NCBI GenBank assembly: GCA_004322215.1
Contig: SCSM01000013.1
Location: forward strand, 62,001-126,000
Direction: 5' to 3'
Length of the DNA: 64,000 nucleotides
From: Bacteroidota bacterium
GTDB lineage: Bacteria > Bacteroidota > Ignavibacteria > Kapaibacteriales > UBA2268
Within the stretch, counting starts at the first letter, position 1, and each line of letters begins with the position of its first letter. The translations under genes were made by a program, and so were the position numbers. Below, in pieces: positions 54,894 through 63,688 of the stretch. Under the pieces are notes generated by a model that was given only the letters and a program-made list of their open reading frames with translations, had not been told where the DNA came from and did not search any database.

Positions 54894-55577
54894 TTATTCA
54901 CAATTCTGTTCATAATACAATTTAATTGAGTTCAATTCTAAAGCACAGAGGAAGCCGACACCGGGATGTCTTCCATAATAAACACAACCACCATCGAGCT
55001 GAATTTTATTTAATTTCAGGCTGAACTGAATTTGTTCCAAAGTGTGAGGCGTATGACCGCAAACGAGCCGTCTTCCATTTGTTTTTTTCATATCTACAAA
55101 ATCATCACGTGTCCATAGCATTGAGAATTCTTCATCAAAAGGATTTGGCTCGTCAAAATTCATTCCTGCATGGCAGATAATGAAATCATCGAGTTCTATA
55201 TAGTAAGGGAGATTAAGAAAAAATTCAAGATATTTATTTTCGAGTTCAAGTATATCACTGATACCAAAACTCCTGAACGTTGCATCGGAGCCATTACGCT
55301 TCCAATCTTTAATATCCATTCCATAATAATGATTGATTAGTAAAGATTCGTGGTTACCCATCACAGGATTTATCGAATAACCTTCGATTTTAAGTTTCAA
55401 TAACAAATCAATTACTTCTTTACTTCGAGGACCACGGTCAATAAAATCCCCGACAAAAAATAATTTATCTTCCTTAGTAATTTTCAGATTATCAAATAAC
55501 AATTTATGAAAAGTCTTGTGACAACCATGAACATCACCGATAACAATACGTCTCTTATATTTATCCCCATCTGTCAA
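54894..55577 (-). CDS. PPP-type metallophosphatase
   Basis: 227 aa with the three PPP signatures: GDVHGCHKTF (~13), GDFIDRGPRS (~42) and GNHESLLINH (~73), and a later CGHTPHT. It is like bacterial serine/threonine phosphatases or diadenosine tetraphosphatases. It starts within the last 4 bp of mgtE, indicating coupled translation. Its 3' end is duplicated beyond the toxin-antitoxin pair. Confidence 0.87.
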   Translation of the reverse strand: MTDGDKYKRRIVIGDVHGCHKTFHKLLFDNLKITKEDKLFFVGDFIDRGPRSKEVIDLLLKLKIEGYSINPVMGNHESLLINHYYGMDIKDWKRNGSDATFRSFGISDILELENKYLEFFLNLPYYIELDDFIICHAGMNFDEPNPFDEEFSMLWTRDDFVDMKKTNGRRLVCGHTPHTLEQIQFSLKLNKIQLDGGCVYYGRHPGVGFLCALELNSIKLYYEQNCE

Positions 55578-56953
55578 AGCAATGAACCTCTCAATACAAG
55601 CATTGCAACAGAAAAATATATTATTAAGCCGGTAACATCAACGAGTGTGGCAACAAATGGAGCCGATGAAGTCGCCGGATCAAACCCCAGTTTTTTTATA
55701 ATCAACGGGAGCATGGAACCCATCAGAGTCCCCCATGCAACAACTCCAATGATTGATACAGCTATTGTCGCTGCTATTAAAAGCCAGTGTATGCCAAATG
55801 AACCAGTAATCATTTGTGCAGCAGACACTCTAATGAAACCTATCATTCCCAATATTATTCCCAGTAATAATCCGGTTATGATTTCTTTCCTGAAAACCTT
55901 AAACCAATCCTTAATGGAAATTTCTCTCAATGCCAATGCACGAATGACAAGAGTTGATGCCTGGGAACCGGAATTTCCGCCGCTCGATATGATTAATGGG
56001 ATGAATACAGCCAATATTACTGCCTTGCTTAACTCACTTTCAAAAAACTGCATAGCTGTCGTTGTCAGCATTTCACTCAAAAACAAAATACTGAGCCAAG
56101 ACACCCGCTTTTTCACCATTTCGAATAGTGAAGTGGTATGGTACGGTTCTTCTAAAGTCCTGACAGCAGCACCTTTGTGAATGTCCTCTGTGGCTTCTTC
56201 TTCAGCAACATCGAGTATATCGTCACTGGTTACTATGCCAATCAGGATACCAGAACTATCAGTAACAGGGAGGGTATTCCTGTCGTACTTTTTGAAATCA
56301 TGTAGTGCTGTTTCCTGGTCGTCGTTTACATTTAAATAAATGAAATTTTCATCCATCAGGTCTTTAATAATTGCATCCGGCTGAGCCAGAAGTATATCAA
56401 TAATTTTAATATCGTCTAAAAGTTTACCTTTTTCGTCAATTACATAAATCATTTCGAGCGTTTCACTCTTTTTCCCGTTTTCCCGGATGAATTTAAACAC
56501 TTCATTAATAGTCCATTGCTCACGAATGCTAATATATTCGGGCGTCATCAACCTTCCGACACTGTTTTCGGGATAACCGAGTAATTTTTGAGCAACAACT
56601 CTTTCTTCATGCGATAGATTCATAATCAATTGTTTTGCAGCTTGAGCGGGAATTTCTTCAAACAAAGAAGTACGGTCATCGGGGTCCATCTCATTTAAAA
56701 TTTCAGTTATTTCGGAATGGCCTATTGTTTTAATCAAATCAAGTTGGAGGTCAATGTCCAAATATTCGAATACGTCAGTGGCATATTCTTTGGGTAAAAT
56801 TCTGAAAATCAGAACTTTCTCGTTTTTGCCGAGTAATTTGATGAAATCCGCAACATCTGCGGGATTCCAATCCATCAGAACTTCTTTTATAGTTGCGAAA
56901 TCTCTTTTGTCGAGCAATTCCTTGATTTCGGGTAACAGAATTTGTATTATCAT
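55574..56953 (-). CDS. mgtE: Magnesium transporter MgtE
   Basis: 459 aa. The N-terminal MgtE domain (~1-130, DIDLQLDLIKTIGHSE, EILNEMDPDDRTSLFEEIPA) is followed by two CBS domains (~135-265, with RLMTPEYISIREQWT and FKKYDRNTLPVTDSSG) and five membrane segments (GGNSGSQASTLVIRALALRE, TSSAPFVATLVDVTGLI). It takes up Mg2+, gated by cytosolic Mg2+. A GAGGAGTG sequence and TAATTTTG box (57013-57020) precede it. Confidence 0.93.
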   Translation of the reverse strand: MIIQILLPEIKELLDKRDFATIKEVLMDWNPADVADFIKLLGKNEKVLIFRILPKEYATDVFEYLDIDLQLDLIKTIGHSEITEILNEMDPDDRTSLFEEIPAQAAKQLIMNLSHEERVVAQKLLGYPENSVGRLMTPEYISIREQWTINEVFKFIRENGKKSETLEMIYVIDEKGKLLDDIKIIDILLAQPDAIIKDLMDENFIYLNVNDDQETALHDFKKYDRNTLPVTDSSGILIGIVTSDDILDVAEEEATEDIHKGAAVRTLEEPYHTTSLFEMVKKRVSWLSILFLSEMLTTTAMQFFESELSKAVILAVFIPLIISSGGNSGSQASTLVIRALALREISIKDWFKVFRKEIITGLLLGIILGMIGFIRVSAAQMITGSFGIHWLLIAATIAVSIIGVVAWGTLMGSMLPLIIKKLGFDPATSSAPFVATLVDVTGLIIYFSVAMLVLRGSLL

Positions 56954-57039
56954 ATATGTTTATCCCTATTTATTTCATTTACGATAAATGATTTTTTTTC
57001 ACTCCTCATTTTCAAAATTACATATTAATTTCATTTTAG

Positions 57040-57047
57040 TAAATTTG
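57040..57047 (+). promoter_or_regulatory. Candidate -7 box of the exported protein gene
   Basis: TAAATTTG, 47 bp before the ATG at 57095; no TTTG at the right distance. Confidence 0.25.
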
Positions 57048-57094
57048 TAGTTTTTATCTGAATAGTGGGGAATAATTTTAAAACGGTATTTAGT

Positions 57095-58189
57095 ATGTAT
57101 GAGAATGCAAAAGTGAAATTAATAATATTTCTTGCGGTAATATTCTTTTTAATTTCAATTAATAATTCTTATTCTGACGAAAAATATTATTATACAGGAA
57201 AGGATTATGGCAATGAATACATGTACAATCCGCTCTACGTTATACTCAACGGTAGTTATGACATTATTCAGCTTGACTGCAACAGCAGGAAGATATTTGA
57301 ACAACCATACGGTTCGGGCAATTACAATGTAACAAGGAATATCTTCAATCCGTTTGTGTCAATTAAAACTTATGGCTGGTGGAATTTTCTATCGAATGAG
57401 ATTTTTCCTCTTTCTTTCAAAAAGGAAGGTATGCAGTGGTGGCCAAATTATTCACTTCATATAGTCGGCGGGGGAATGACGTTTGCGTCGCTTGAAGAGT
57501 GGTATGAATATAATAACATTCCTGAACCGTATATTTTTGCTGCAGCAACAACCATGTTCTATCATTACTGGAACGAGGTTGTTGAAATGGAAGACTACAG
57601 GGGGTTAACTGTTGACCCGGTATCTGATATATGGGTATTCGATATAGCAGGAATCCTATTATTCAGTTTTGACGGAATAAAGGAATTTTTTCGGGATGAA
57701 CTTCATCTCAGGGATTGGTCGCTTCAGCCATCTTTGACTGTACCCTCATGGGAACTTCAGAACAACGGGCAATATTTTTCAATTAAATATGATTTGCCAT
57801 TTTATAATAAAATGGCATTGTTCGGATATATGGGCATGAGCGGGCTTGGTGGATTATCCTATAAATTAAACGGTGAAGATGCTATTTCTTTAGGATTAGG
57901 AACCCGACCGGCAACAAGATATATCATTGATTCTTCTGCGACAGCAAGACAATATACTTTGAATCTGACATGGAATGCCGGATTGTTTTATGACAGGAAT
58001 GGTTCTCTTATGGCTTCCATAGCTTTCAGCGGGCAGGAAAAGAATTTGTGTAATATCAACATTTATCCCGGTTCTATAGATATGGGTAATATTAAACTTG
58101 GCTTCTGGACTGTCATACCAAGAAAAGGAGATTATTATTTCGGATTATCTGCAAGATATATTCCCGGTATCGGAGTTGTAATCAAATAA
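57095..58189 (+). CDS. Exported protein of unknown function, likely outer-membrane
   Basis: 364 aa from the ATG at 57095, which leaves a clean signal peptide (KLIIFLAVIFFLISINNSYS); the ORF track starts at a GTG ten codons earlier. The middle (~105-205) is aromatic and helical (MQWWPNYSLHIVGGGMTFAS, YHYWNEVVEMEDYRG, DIWVFDIAGILLFSFDG), somewhat like lipid-enzyme or DUF3943 proteins. The C-terminal part is strand-rich with repeated Gly-aromatic patterns and ends YIPGIGVVIK. I do not recognise the family. Confidence 0.6.
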   Translation: MYENAKVKLIIFLAVIFFLISINNSYSDEKYYYTGKDYGNEYMYNPLYVILNGSYDIIQLDCNSRKIFEQPYGSGNYNVTRNIFNPFVSIKTYGWWNFLSNEIFPLSFKKEGMQWWPNYSLHIVGGGMTFASLEEWYEYNNIPEPYIFAAATTMFYHYWNEVVEMEDYRGLTVDPVSDIWVFDIAGILLFSFDGIKEFFRDELHLRDWSLQPSLTVPSWELQNNGQYFSIKYDLPFYNKMALFGYMGMSGLGGLSYKLNGEDAISLGLGTRPATRYIIDSSATARQYTLNLTWNAGLFYDRNGSLMASIAFSGQEKNLCNINIYPGSIDMGNIKLGFWTVIPRKGDYYFGLSARYIPGIGVVIK

Positions 58190-58254
58190 ATCCACCAAAA
58201 CAAACATTATACAATATCGTTTTTACACTTGTTAATTTTACAGAATAAAAAAAG

Positions 58255-61200
58255 ATGGCACATAATACGAAACCAGTATTTTACAGTGAATCAACAAAGA
58301 GATGGAAAAGGTTTTTATTTATTATAAGAATAATTTTTGCATTATTTGTCATTGCGGTTTTTGCTGTCGGATTTGAGATTTTCAGCGATTCACCAGATTT
58401 ACTCCCAAAACTTCGCGATAGGAACCAGGAACTAAAAAAGGTGCTGAATCCCGAGAAAGTTAATATTATTAAGACAAAAGCAAATACAGTCTATAAAAAT
58501 TTAAGGTCCCAATTAAAAAATGTTCCCGATTTCAATTACCTTAGAAAATTCAGATTGACACCTGCTAATGTAAAACCGGCACTTTCAAGAATTCGGGCAG
58601 GATTTTATGTGAATTGGGATTTACAGTCATATTATTCCCTGCGAGATAATATTTCAAAACTAAACATGGTTTTTTGTGAGTGGCTCTTTGTTCCTGATAC
58701 AGGCAATACGGTTGTTGCAGATATTGATTACAGGGCATTATCAGTTCTGAAAAAAGGAAATGCCGCAATAGTTCCGATGCTCACAAATTTTTTCAAAGGA
58801 GATTGGAACGGTGATAATGTCCACCGGATAATCAGCTCAAAAGAAGCAAGGAGTAAATTTATAGAAAGCATTCTAAATATTCTCAGAAAATATGGCTTCA
58901 ACGGGATTAACATTGACTTTGAAGAATTAAATGAAAAGTATAATGAAAATCTTACCGATTTTGTCAGAGAGTTGTATAAAATCCTTCATTCAAACGGATA
59001 TTTGGTTACCCAGGACATCTCACCATTCAATTCCGATTATAACATATCCGAATTGAAAAACTATCTTGATTATATAGTCATAATGGCTTACGACAATCAC
59101 TATGCAGACAGCGAACCGGGTCCGGTAGCACCTGTGAAATGGGTTGAACAGGCAATTACATCATTTATGAAAAAAGTTGCTCCTGAAAAACTGATTTTGG
59201 GACTTGCCGCTTACGGTTATGACTGGCAGCAGGGATATGAAGGCAACGAAGTATCGTACCAGGAGGCAATGGTAACTGCAAAGGAATCTGAAGGAAAAAT
59301 TGATTTCAACGATGACAATTATAATCTGAGCTATACTTATTATGATGACAACGACAATCCGCACGAGGTGTGGTTCACCGATGCAGGTACATGCTTTAAC
59401 CTTATGAGGACTGCCTCTGATTTCGGAACCTCTGGAGTTGCTGTCTGGCGACTCGGCTCTGAGGATTCACGCATCTGGAAATTTTATACTCGTGATTTTT
59501 CCGGGGAATCTTTTACTACTCAACCGTTTAATCCTAAAAGACTATACGTTTCGCCACCGACCAAGGACCTCGATTACCAGGGAGAAGGTGAAATTATTGA
59601 TATTATTTCAACACCTGATTCCGGTTACATTCAAGTTGATTACGATAATAATGATAATCTTGTTTCGGAAGAGAAATACATAAAATTTCCGCAGACTTAT
59701 GTAATAAAAAAATTCGGAAAGGCACCCGGTAAGATTGTTCTTACTTTCGATGACGGACCTAGCGATAAATACACACCACAGATATTGGATATTCTGAGAC
59801 GCGAAAAAGTTCCTGCAACATTTTTCATTGTCGGATTAAATGCAGAAAATAATTTAAGTGTACTGAGAAAGATTAATGATTTGGGTTACGAAATAGGAAA
59901 TCACACTTTTTCTCACCCACGGTTAGCCGATGAAAGCCAGCCCATGGTTAATTTCGAATTGAGTGCCACGAGAAAACTCATCGAGAGTATCACCGGCAGG
60001 TCAACTATTTTGTTCCGTCCCCCGTTCAATGCCGATGCAGAGCCGGAGACTATGGACGAATTAATACCAATTATCGAAGCAAAAAAGATGCAATATTACA
60101 CGGTTGGCGAATCAATTGACCCACGAGACTGGGAAGAGAATATACCTGCCGATTCAATTTTCAACCGTATCGTTCGCGAGGAAAAATTAGGGAGCATTAT
60201 TCTTCTACATGATGCAGGTGGGGACAGAAGCGAAACAGTGAAAGCACTGCCGAGAATAATTCATTATTTTAAAGAAAAAGGTTATGGATTTACTACAATT
60301 GCAGGAATGCTCGGTTACAATCGCAATTTTGTCATGCCAACTGTTGAAGAAGGAAAAGAGAAATATTTTTCCGAATTTAACTGGTGGATTATCAACGCCA
60401 TTTTCTGGTTCGATAAAATTATATTCGGTTTGTTTTTTCTCGGAATACTCCTTGCAGTCGGAAGAACTTTATTTATTATTATACTTGCTTCTATTCAGAA
60501 AAGTAAAGACAGTAAATTTTCACCTGAACAGCTTGTTGGAAATCCTTTGGTGAGTATTGTTATCCCGGCTCATAATGAAGAAGTAACATCGGTCAAAACA
60601 ATACAAACTCTATTGCAATGTGATTACAAAAACATAGAAATCATATTTGTGGATGACGGTTCGAGCGATAACACATACCATAATGCAATAAGTGAATTCG
60701 GAAGTAATGAGAATGTTAAAATATATACAAAACCAAACGGAGGAAAGGCATCTGCCCTGAATTTCGGCATACATTATTCAAAAGGTAAGTATCTTATTTG
60801 CATTGATGCCGATACACAATTGAAGCAAAATGCAATCAGCAAAATCCTTAAATATTTTACTGGTGATAAAGTTGCTGCCGTAGCAGGAAATGTAAAAGTC
60901 GGGAACAAACATAATTTACTCACAAAATGGCAGTCAATAGAATACATCACAAGCCAGAATTTCGACCGACGTGCATTTGACGTATTGAATTGCATTACAG
61001 TTGTACCGGGTGCCATCGGTGCCTTCAGGAAATCGGCAGTTGACGAAGTTGGTGGTTTTAAAACAGACACGCTTGCCGAGGATTGCGACTTAACACTTCA
61101 GCTTTTGCAGGCGGGATATACAATCAGGAACTGCATGTCTTCGATTGCATACACAGAAGCACCTGAAACCTTCAAAATGTTTTTAAAGCAAAGATTCAGA

Positions 61201-61614
61201 TGGTCATTCGGCATTATGCAAAGCATCTGGAAACACAGGAAAGCAATGTTCAAGCCGCGTTATAAAAATTTCGGAATGTTCGCTTTGCCACACGCAATGC
61301 TGTTCCAGTTCATAATGCCTTTAATCGCACCGCTCGCTGATTTTGTAATGTTACTGTCAATTTATGAAGGATACTGGGTGCATACACTGCCTTATTACTT
61401 ATTGTTTGCTCTTATGGATGTCTTGTCCGCTATAATAGCTTTCCGTTTCGAAAAAGAAAAAATAAGGGACATCTGGCTCCTTCTGCCACAGCGATTCATA
61501 TACCGGCAGCTTATGTATTTAATCTTATACAGAACAGTCATAACTGCTATCCGGGGAACCCTCGTCGGCTGGGGTGTCCTCAAGCGCACAGGCAGAGTGG
61601 AATTAGCAAATTAA
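58255..61614 (+). CDS. GH18 - polysaccharide deacetylase - glycosyltransferase 2 fusion
   Basis: 1119 aa. One N-terminal membrane segment (~20-42), then a GH18-type barrel at ~115-420 with the active-site strand GFNGINIDFEELN (Asp and Glu kept), then a CE4 deacetylase at ~490-690 (LTFDDGPSDKYTPQILD, NHTFSHPRL, LFRPPFN, ILLHDAGGD). Next are membrane segments at ~705-745 and a GT2 synthase at ~760-1000 (VSIVIPAHNEE, FVDDGSSDN, CIDADTQ, LAEDCDLTLQ, QRFRW), ending with three to four membrane helices. The GT2 part resembles processive beta-GlcNAc synthases. It probably makes, deacetylates and trims one surface polymer. Confidence 0.87.
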   Translation: MAHNTKPVFYSESTKRWKRFLFIIRIIFALFVIAVFAVGFEIFSDSPDLLPKLRDRNQELKKVLNPEKVNIIKTKANTVYKNLRSQLKNVPDFNYLRKFRLTPANVKPALSRIRAGFYVNWDLQSYYSLRDNISKLNMVFCEWLFVPDTGNTVVADIDYRALSVLKKGNAAIVPMLTNFFKGDWNGDNVHRIISSKEARSKFIESILNILRKYGFNGINIDFEELNEKYNENLTDFVRELYKILHSNGYLVTQDISPFNSDYNISELKNYLDYIVIMAYDNHYADSEPGPVAPVKWVEQAITSFMKKVAPEKLILGLAAYGYDWQQGYEGNEVSYQEAMVTAKESEGKIDFNDDNYNLSYTYYDDNDNPHEVWFTDAGTCFNLMRTASDFGTSGVAVWRLGSEDSRIWKFYTRDFSGESFTTQPFNPKRLYVSPPTKDLDYQGEGEIIDIISTPDSGYIQVDYDNNDNLVSEEKYIKFPQTYVIKKFGKAPGKIVLTFDDGPSDKYTPQILDILRREKVPATFFIVGLNAENNLSVLRKINDLGYEIGNHTFSHPRLADESQPMVNFELSATRKLIESITGRSTILFRPPFNADAEPETMDELIPIIEAKKMQYYTVGESIDPRDWEENIPADSIFNRIVREEKLGSIILLHDAGGDRSETVKALPRIIHYFKEKGYGFTTIAGMLGYNRNFVMPTVEEGKEKYFSEFNWWIINAIFWFDKIIFGLFFLGILLAVGRTLFIIILASIQKSKDSKFSPEQLVGNPLVSIVIPAHNEEVTSVKTIQTLLQCDYKNIEIIFVDDGSSDNTYHNAISEFGSNENVKIYTKPNGGKASALNFGIHYSKGKYLICIDADTQLKQNAISKILKYFTGDKVAAVAGNVKVGNKHNLLTKWQSIEYITSQNFDRRAFDVLNCITVVPGAIGAFRKSAVDEVGGFKTDTLAEDCDLTLQLLQAGYTIRNCMSSIAYTEAPETFKMFLKQRFRWSFGIMQSIWKHRKAMFKPRYKNFGMFALPHAMLFQFIMPLIAPLADFVMLLSIYEGYWVHTLPYYLLFALMDVLSAIIAFRFEKEKIRDIWLLLPQRFIYRQLMYLILYRTVITAIRGTLVGWGVLKRTGRVELAN

Positions 61615-61634
61615 ATATTGATTGCAATTATCTC

Positions 61635-61650
61635 CCTTCCTCGAGGAAGG
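61635..61650. repeat. 16-bp palindrome
   Basis: CCTTCCTCGAGGAAGG is self-complementary. A decayed form (CTTCCTTGAGAAAGG) occurs at about 24464, followed there by GTGTTGGTGTAAAAA; a similar tail (GTGTAGGTGTAAAAA) is at about 61844. Confidence 0.6.
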
Positions 61651-61759
61651 ATTAGGTTGTAGTGCAACGGAAATCCCGATACATCGGGGGTAGGTGTTAT
61701 TGCCCCCTTACTCAAATCACAAATCGTTAATCTTTATTCTAAAATCGCAATCATGCTTT

Positions 61760-61784
61760 GTCATCCCTGCGAAAGCAGGAATCC
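61760..61784 (+). repeat. REP-like hairpin GTCATCCCTGCGAAAGCAGG
   Basis: GTCATCCCTGC-GAAA-GCAGGAATC: a 5-bp GC stem closed by a GAAA tetraloop. This form is a frequent dispersed intergenic element in many bacteria (from memory). Confidence 0.6.
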
Positions 61785-62061
61785 ACAGCCACAAACCTCA
61801 TCAGTTTCATTCGTAATTCATAATTGATTTTGTGGGAAGGTTAGTGTAGGTGTAAAAAAAACTTGACTATCCCATTTACAATTTCCTATTTCCCTGCTTG
61901 CATTTTAAAGTATTTCTTCTTAAATTTATTGCATATATATAAAAAAATAAAATTGATAAGACAATTTGATTTACATGATTAATGATTTATCGTAACATCT
62001 TTTTTAATATATATATTGTAAATTTGTAAGAATTCTTTCATCAATTATTAAAGGCACAAAA

Positions 62062-62180
62062 TTGAACAAAATTATAAAAGAAATCTTTTTAGAAAAAAAA
62101 TCATTACTAAAATTCAAAATAAACTCCCAAAATTATTTCATATTGCTGAACTTGAAAGTTCTCGTGCAGGTAAAATCGGG
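62062..62180 (+). pseudogene. Apparent out-of-frame 5' part of the restriction gene, broken at an A8 tract
   Basis: From TTG at 62062 one frame reads MNKIIKEIFLEKK up to the A8 run (62093-62100). The frame of the downstream endonuclease, open since 62052, continues after the run as IITKIQNKLPKLFHIAELES, SRAGKIGMEVG. Adding one A joins both into a smooth 210-aa protein. It may be a real frameshift, a variable tract, or a sequencing error. Confidence 0.55.
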
Positions 62181-62693
62181 ATGGAAGTTGGTAGTCTAAG
62201 GGAAAGAATTATTGTTGCTCTATTGATTTATAAATTTGGTGAAAAGAATGTTGAAACAGATATACCAATTACTGAACCCGAAGTAGATGTCAAAGTATTC
62301 AATAATCCTGTTTCAATAAAAACTATTACAGGTAAAAATTTTTCAGGAGTTAAATTAATTTGGACTGTAGATGCTGAAAGTGTCTTGTATTTTCGGGAAC
62401 ATTATAAGCCGGGTTGTGATATGATATTTGTTCAGATAAATTGGAACGATATGGGTGCATTATATTATATTCCTGTTGAAGTTCAAATTAAGATTTTTAA
62501 TAAATTCGGAAAAGATAACTACATTAAACTCCCGAAGGCAGGAACAAATCCAAGAGGTGCAGAAATAACTGCTGATGCGTTGAATGAGCTTGTTAATCAT
62601 AAAGGTTCATATAAAATTCCAATTGAATGGAGAAAAGAAATTATAAAATTTAATGCTTTTGAAAGGTGGGTTGAACTTTGGGAACAAGATTGA
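62181..62693 (+). CDS. Putative type II restriction endonuclease, N-terminally truncated
   Basis: 170 aa from the first ATG; coding signal extends upstream (see previous feature). A nuclease-like core is visible: EPEVDVKVFNNPVSIKTITG (Asp36, Lys47), preceded by LRERIIVALLIYKFGEKNV. It brings to mind the ThaI-type endonucleases, but this is from memory. It overlaps the methyltransferase gene by 16 bp, as in many R-M pairs. Whether it is active depends on the A8 tract. Confidence 0.65.
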   Translation: MEVGSLRERIIVALLIYKFGEKNVETDIPITEPEVDVKVFNNPVSIKTITGKNFSGVKLIWTVDAESVLYFREHYKPGCDMIFVQINWNDMGALYYIPVEVQIKIFNKFGKDNYIKLPKAGTNPRGAEITADALNELVNHKGSYKIPIEWRKEIIKFNAFERWVELWEQD

Positions 62694-63610
62694 AGGCTCA
62701 CAAAAAGGGTACTAAAACAAGTACCTTCGGCACTAATGGAAGAATTAATCATGATTCCTCAACATTCTATAATTCAAAATTATATTCAGGAATTGATAAT
62801 AATAAAACTAATGAAATAATAGAAAATACTTTACCTAAAGATTTATTAAACTCCATTATTCTTGGAAATGCAGAAAATTTAAGTTTGATTCCTGATAACT
62901 CGATTCATTTGATGATTACATCACCACCATACAATGTTTCAAAAGTTTATGATGAAGATTTGTCTCTTGATGAGTACCTCGGATTATTAAAAAATGTTTT
63001 TTCTGAAACCTATCGTGTCTTAGTTAATGGAGGCAGAGCTTGTATAAATGTTGCCAACATCGGAAGAAAGCCCTATATACCTTTATCCGATTTAATTTCA
63101 AAAATTACGATTGATATTGGTTTCAATATGCGTGGAGAAATTATTTGGAATAAAGGTGCAGGTGCAGGGGTTTCTATGGCATGGGGAAGCTGGCAGTCTG
63201 CCTCTAATCCTGTTCTGAGGGATGTACACGAATACATTTTAATTTTCTCAAAAGGTGATTATCAAAGAAAACAGAATGGCAAAGAAAATACTATAACAAA
63301 AGAACAATTTATGGAATGGTCAAAATCTATTTGGACTATGAATCCTGAATCAGCAAAAAAAGTAAATCACCCAGCCCCATTTCCTGAAGAATTACCTTAT
63401 AGACTAATTCAACTTTATTCATTTAAAAATGATATTATTTTTGACCCCTTTATTGGCAGTGGTACAACAGCAATATCCGCTCTCAAATCTAACAGATTTT
63501 TCATAGGTTACGAAATCAATAAAGAATATAAATCTATTGCAGAAAAAAGAATTAATGCTTATATGAACCAGGGTTTTCTCGAATTTAATAAAAATGAGAA
63601 CTCAGCATAA
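62678..63610 (+). CDS. DNA methyltransferase, N4-cytosine type (beta class)
   Basis: 310 aa from a TTG that overlaps the endonuclease end. The N-terminus FGTNGRINHDSSTFYNSKLY is typical of these enzymes. Motif IV is TSPPYNVS at ~86, before motif I FDPFIGSGTTAISA at ~258, giving the beta order; SPPY favours N4-cytosine over N6-adenine. The target region lies between (~150-235). It should protect the host against the neighbouring endonuclease. Confidence 0.85.
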   Translation: MGTRLKAHKKGTKTSTFGTNGRINHDSSTFYNSKLYSGIDNNKTNEIIENTLPKDLLNSIILGNAENLSLIPDNSIHLMITSPPYNVSKVYDEDLSLDEYLGLLKNVFSETYRVLVNGGRACINVANIGRKPYIPLSDLISKITIDIGFNMRGEIIWNKGAGAGVSMAWGSWQSASNPVLRDVHEYILIFSKGDYQRKQNGKENTITKEQFMEWSKSIWTMNPESAKKVNHPAPFPEELPYRLIQLYSFKNDIIFDPFIGSGTTAISALKSNRFFIGYEINKEYKSIAEKRINAYMNQGFLEFNKNENSA

Positions 63611-63688
63611 AAGCCATTGACAACGAAGGCATGGAAGCCATCGAAGTAGTAAAAATCAAAGTAAATGGTGAGGTGGAAGTAGAGTAAT
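63611..63688 (+). pseudogene. Short coding remnant
   Basis: In the frame ending at TAA 63686-63688 the sequence reads IKAIDNEGMEAIEVVKIK, VNGEVEVE, stop, with richer GC than the genes on both sides. It has no start of its own and looks like the tail of an older gene cut by insertion of the restriction genes. Family unknown. Confidence 0.4.

Larger units (their letters stand above)
61615..62061. other. Intergenic repeat cluster
   Basis: About 450 bp with no gene. It holds the palindrome at 61635-61650, CCCGAT-AC-ATCGGG near 61675, a CCTGC-GAAA-GCAGG hairpin, and a stretch AAATCGTTAATCTTTATTCT that is nearly repeated at about 24413-24440. The last 150 bp are AT-rich and include TAAATTTG at 62019-62026, a possible -7 box for the restriction genes. 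Confidence 0.7.

Noticed and set aside
61395-61589. Minus ORF at the end of the GH18-CE4-GT2 gene
   Set aside because: It lies fully antisense to the conserved C-terminal membrane helices.
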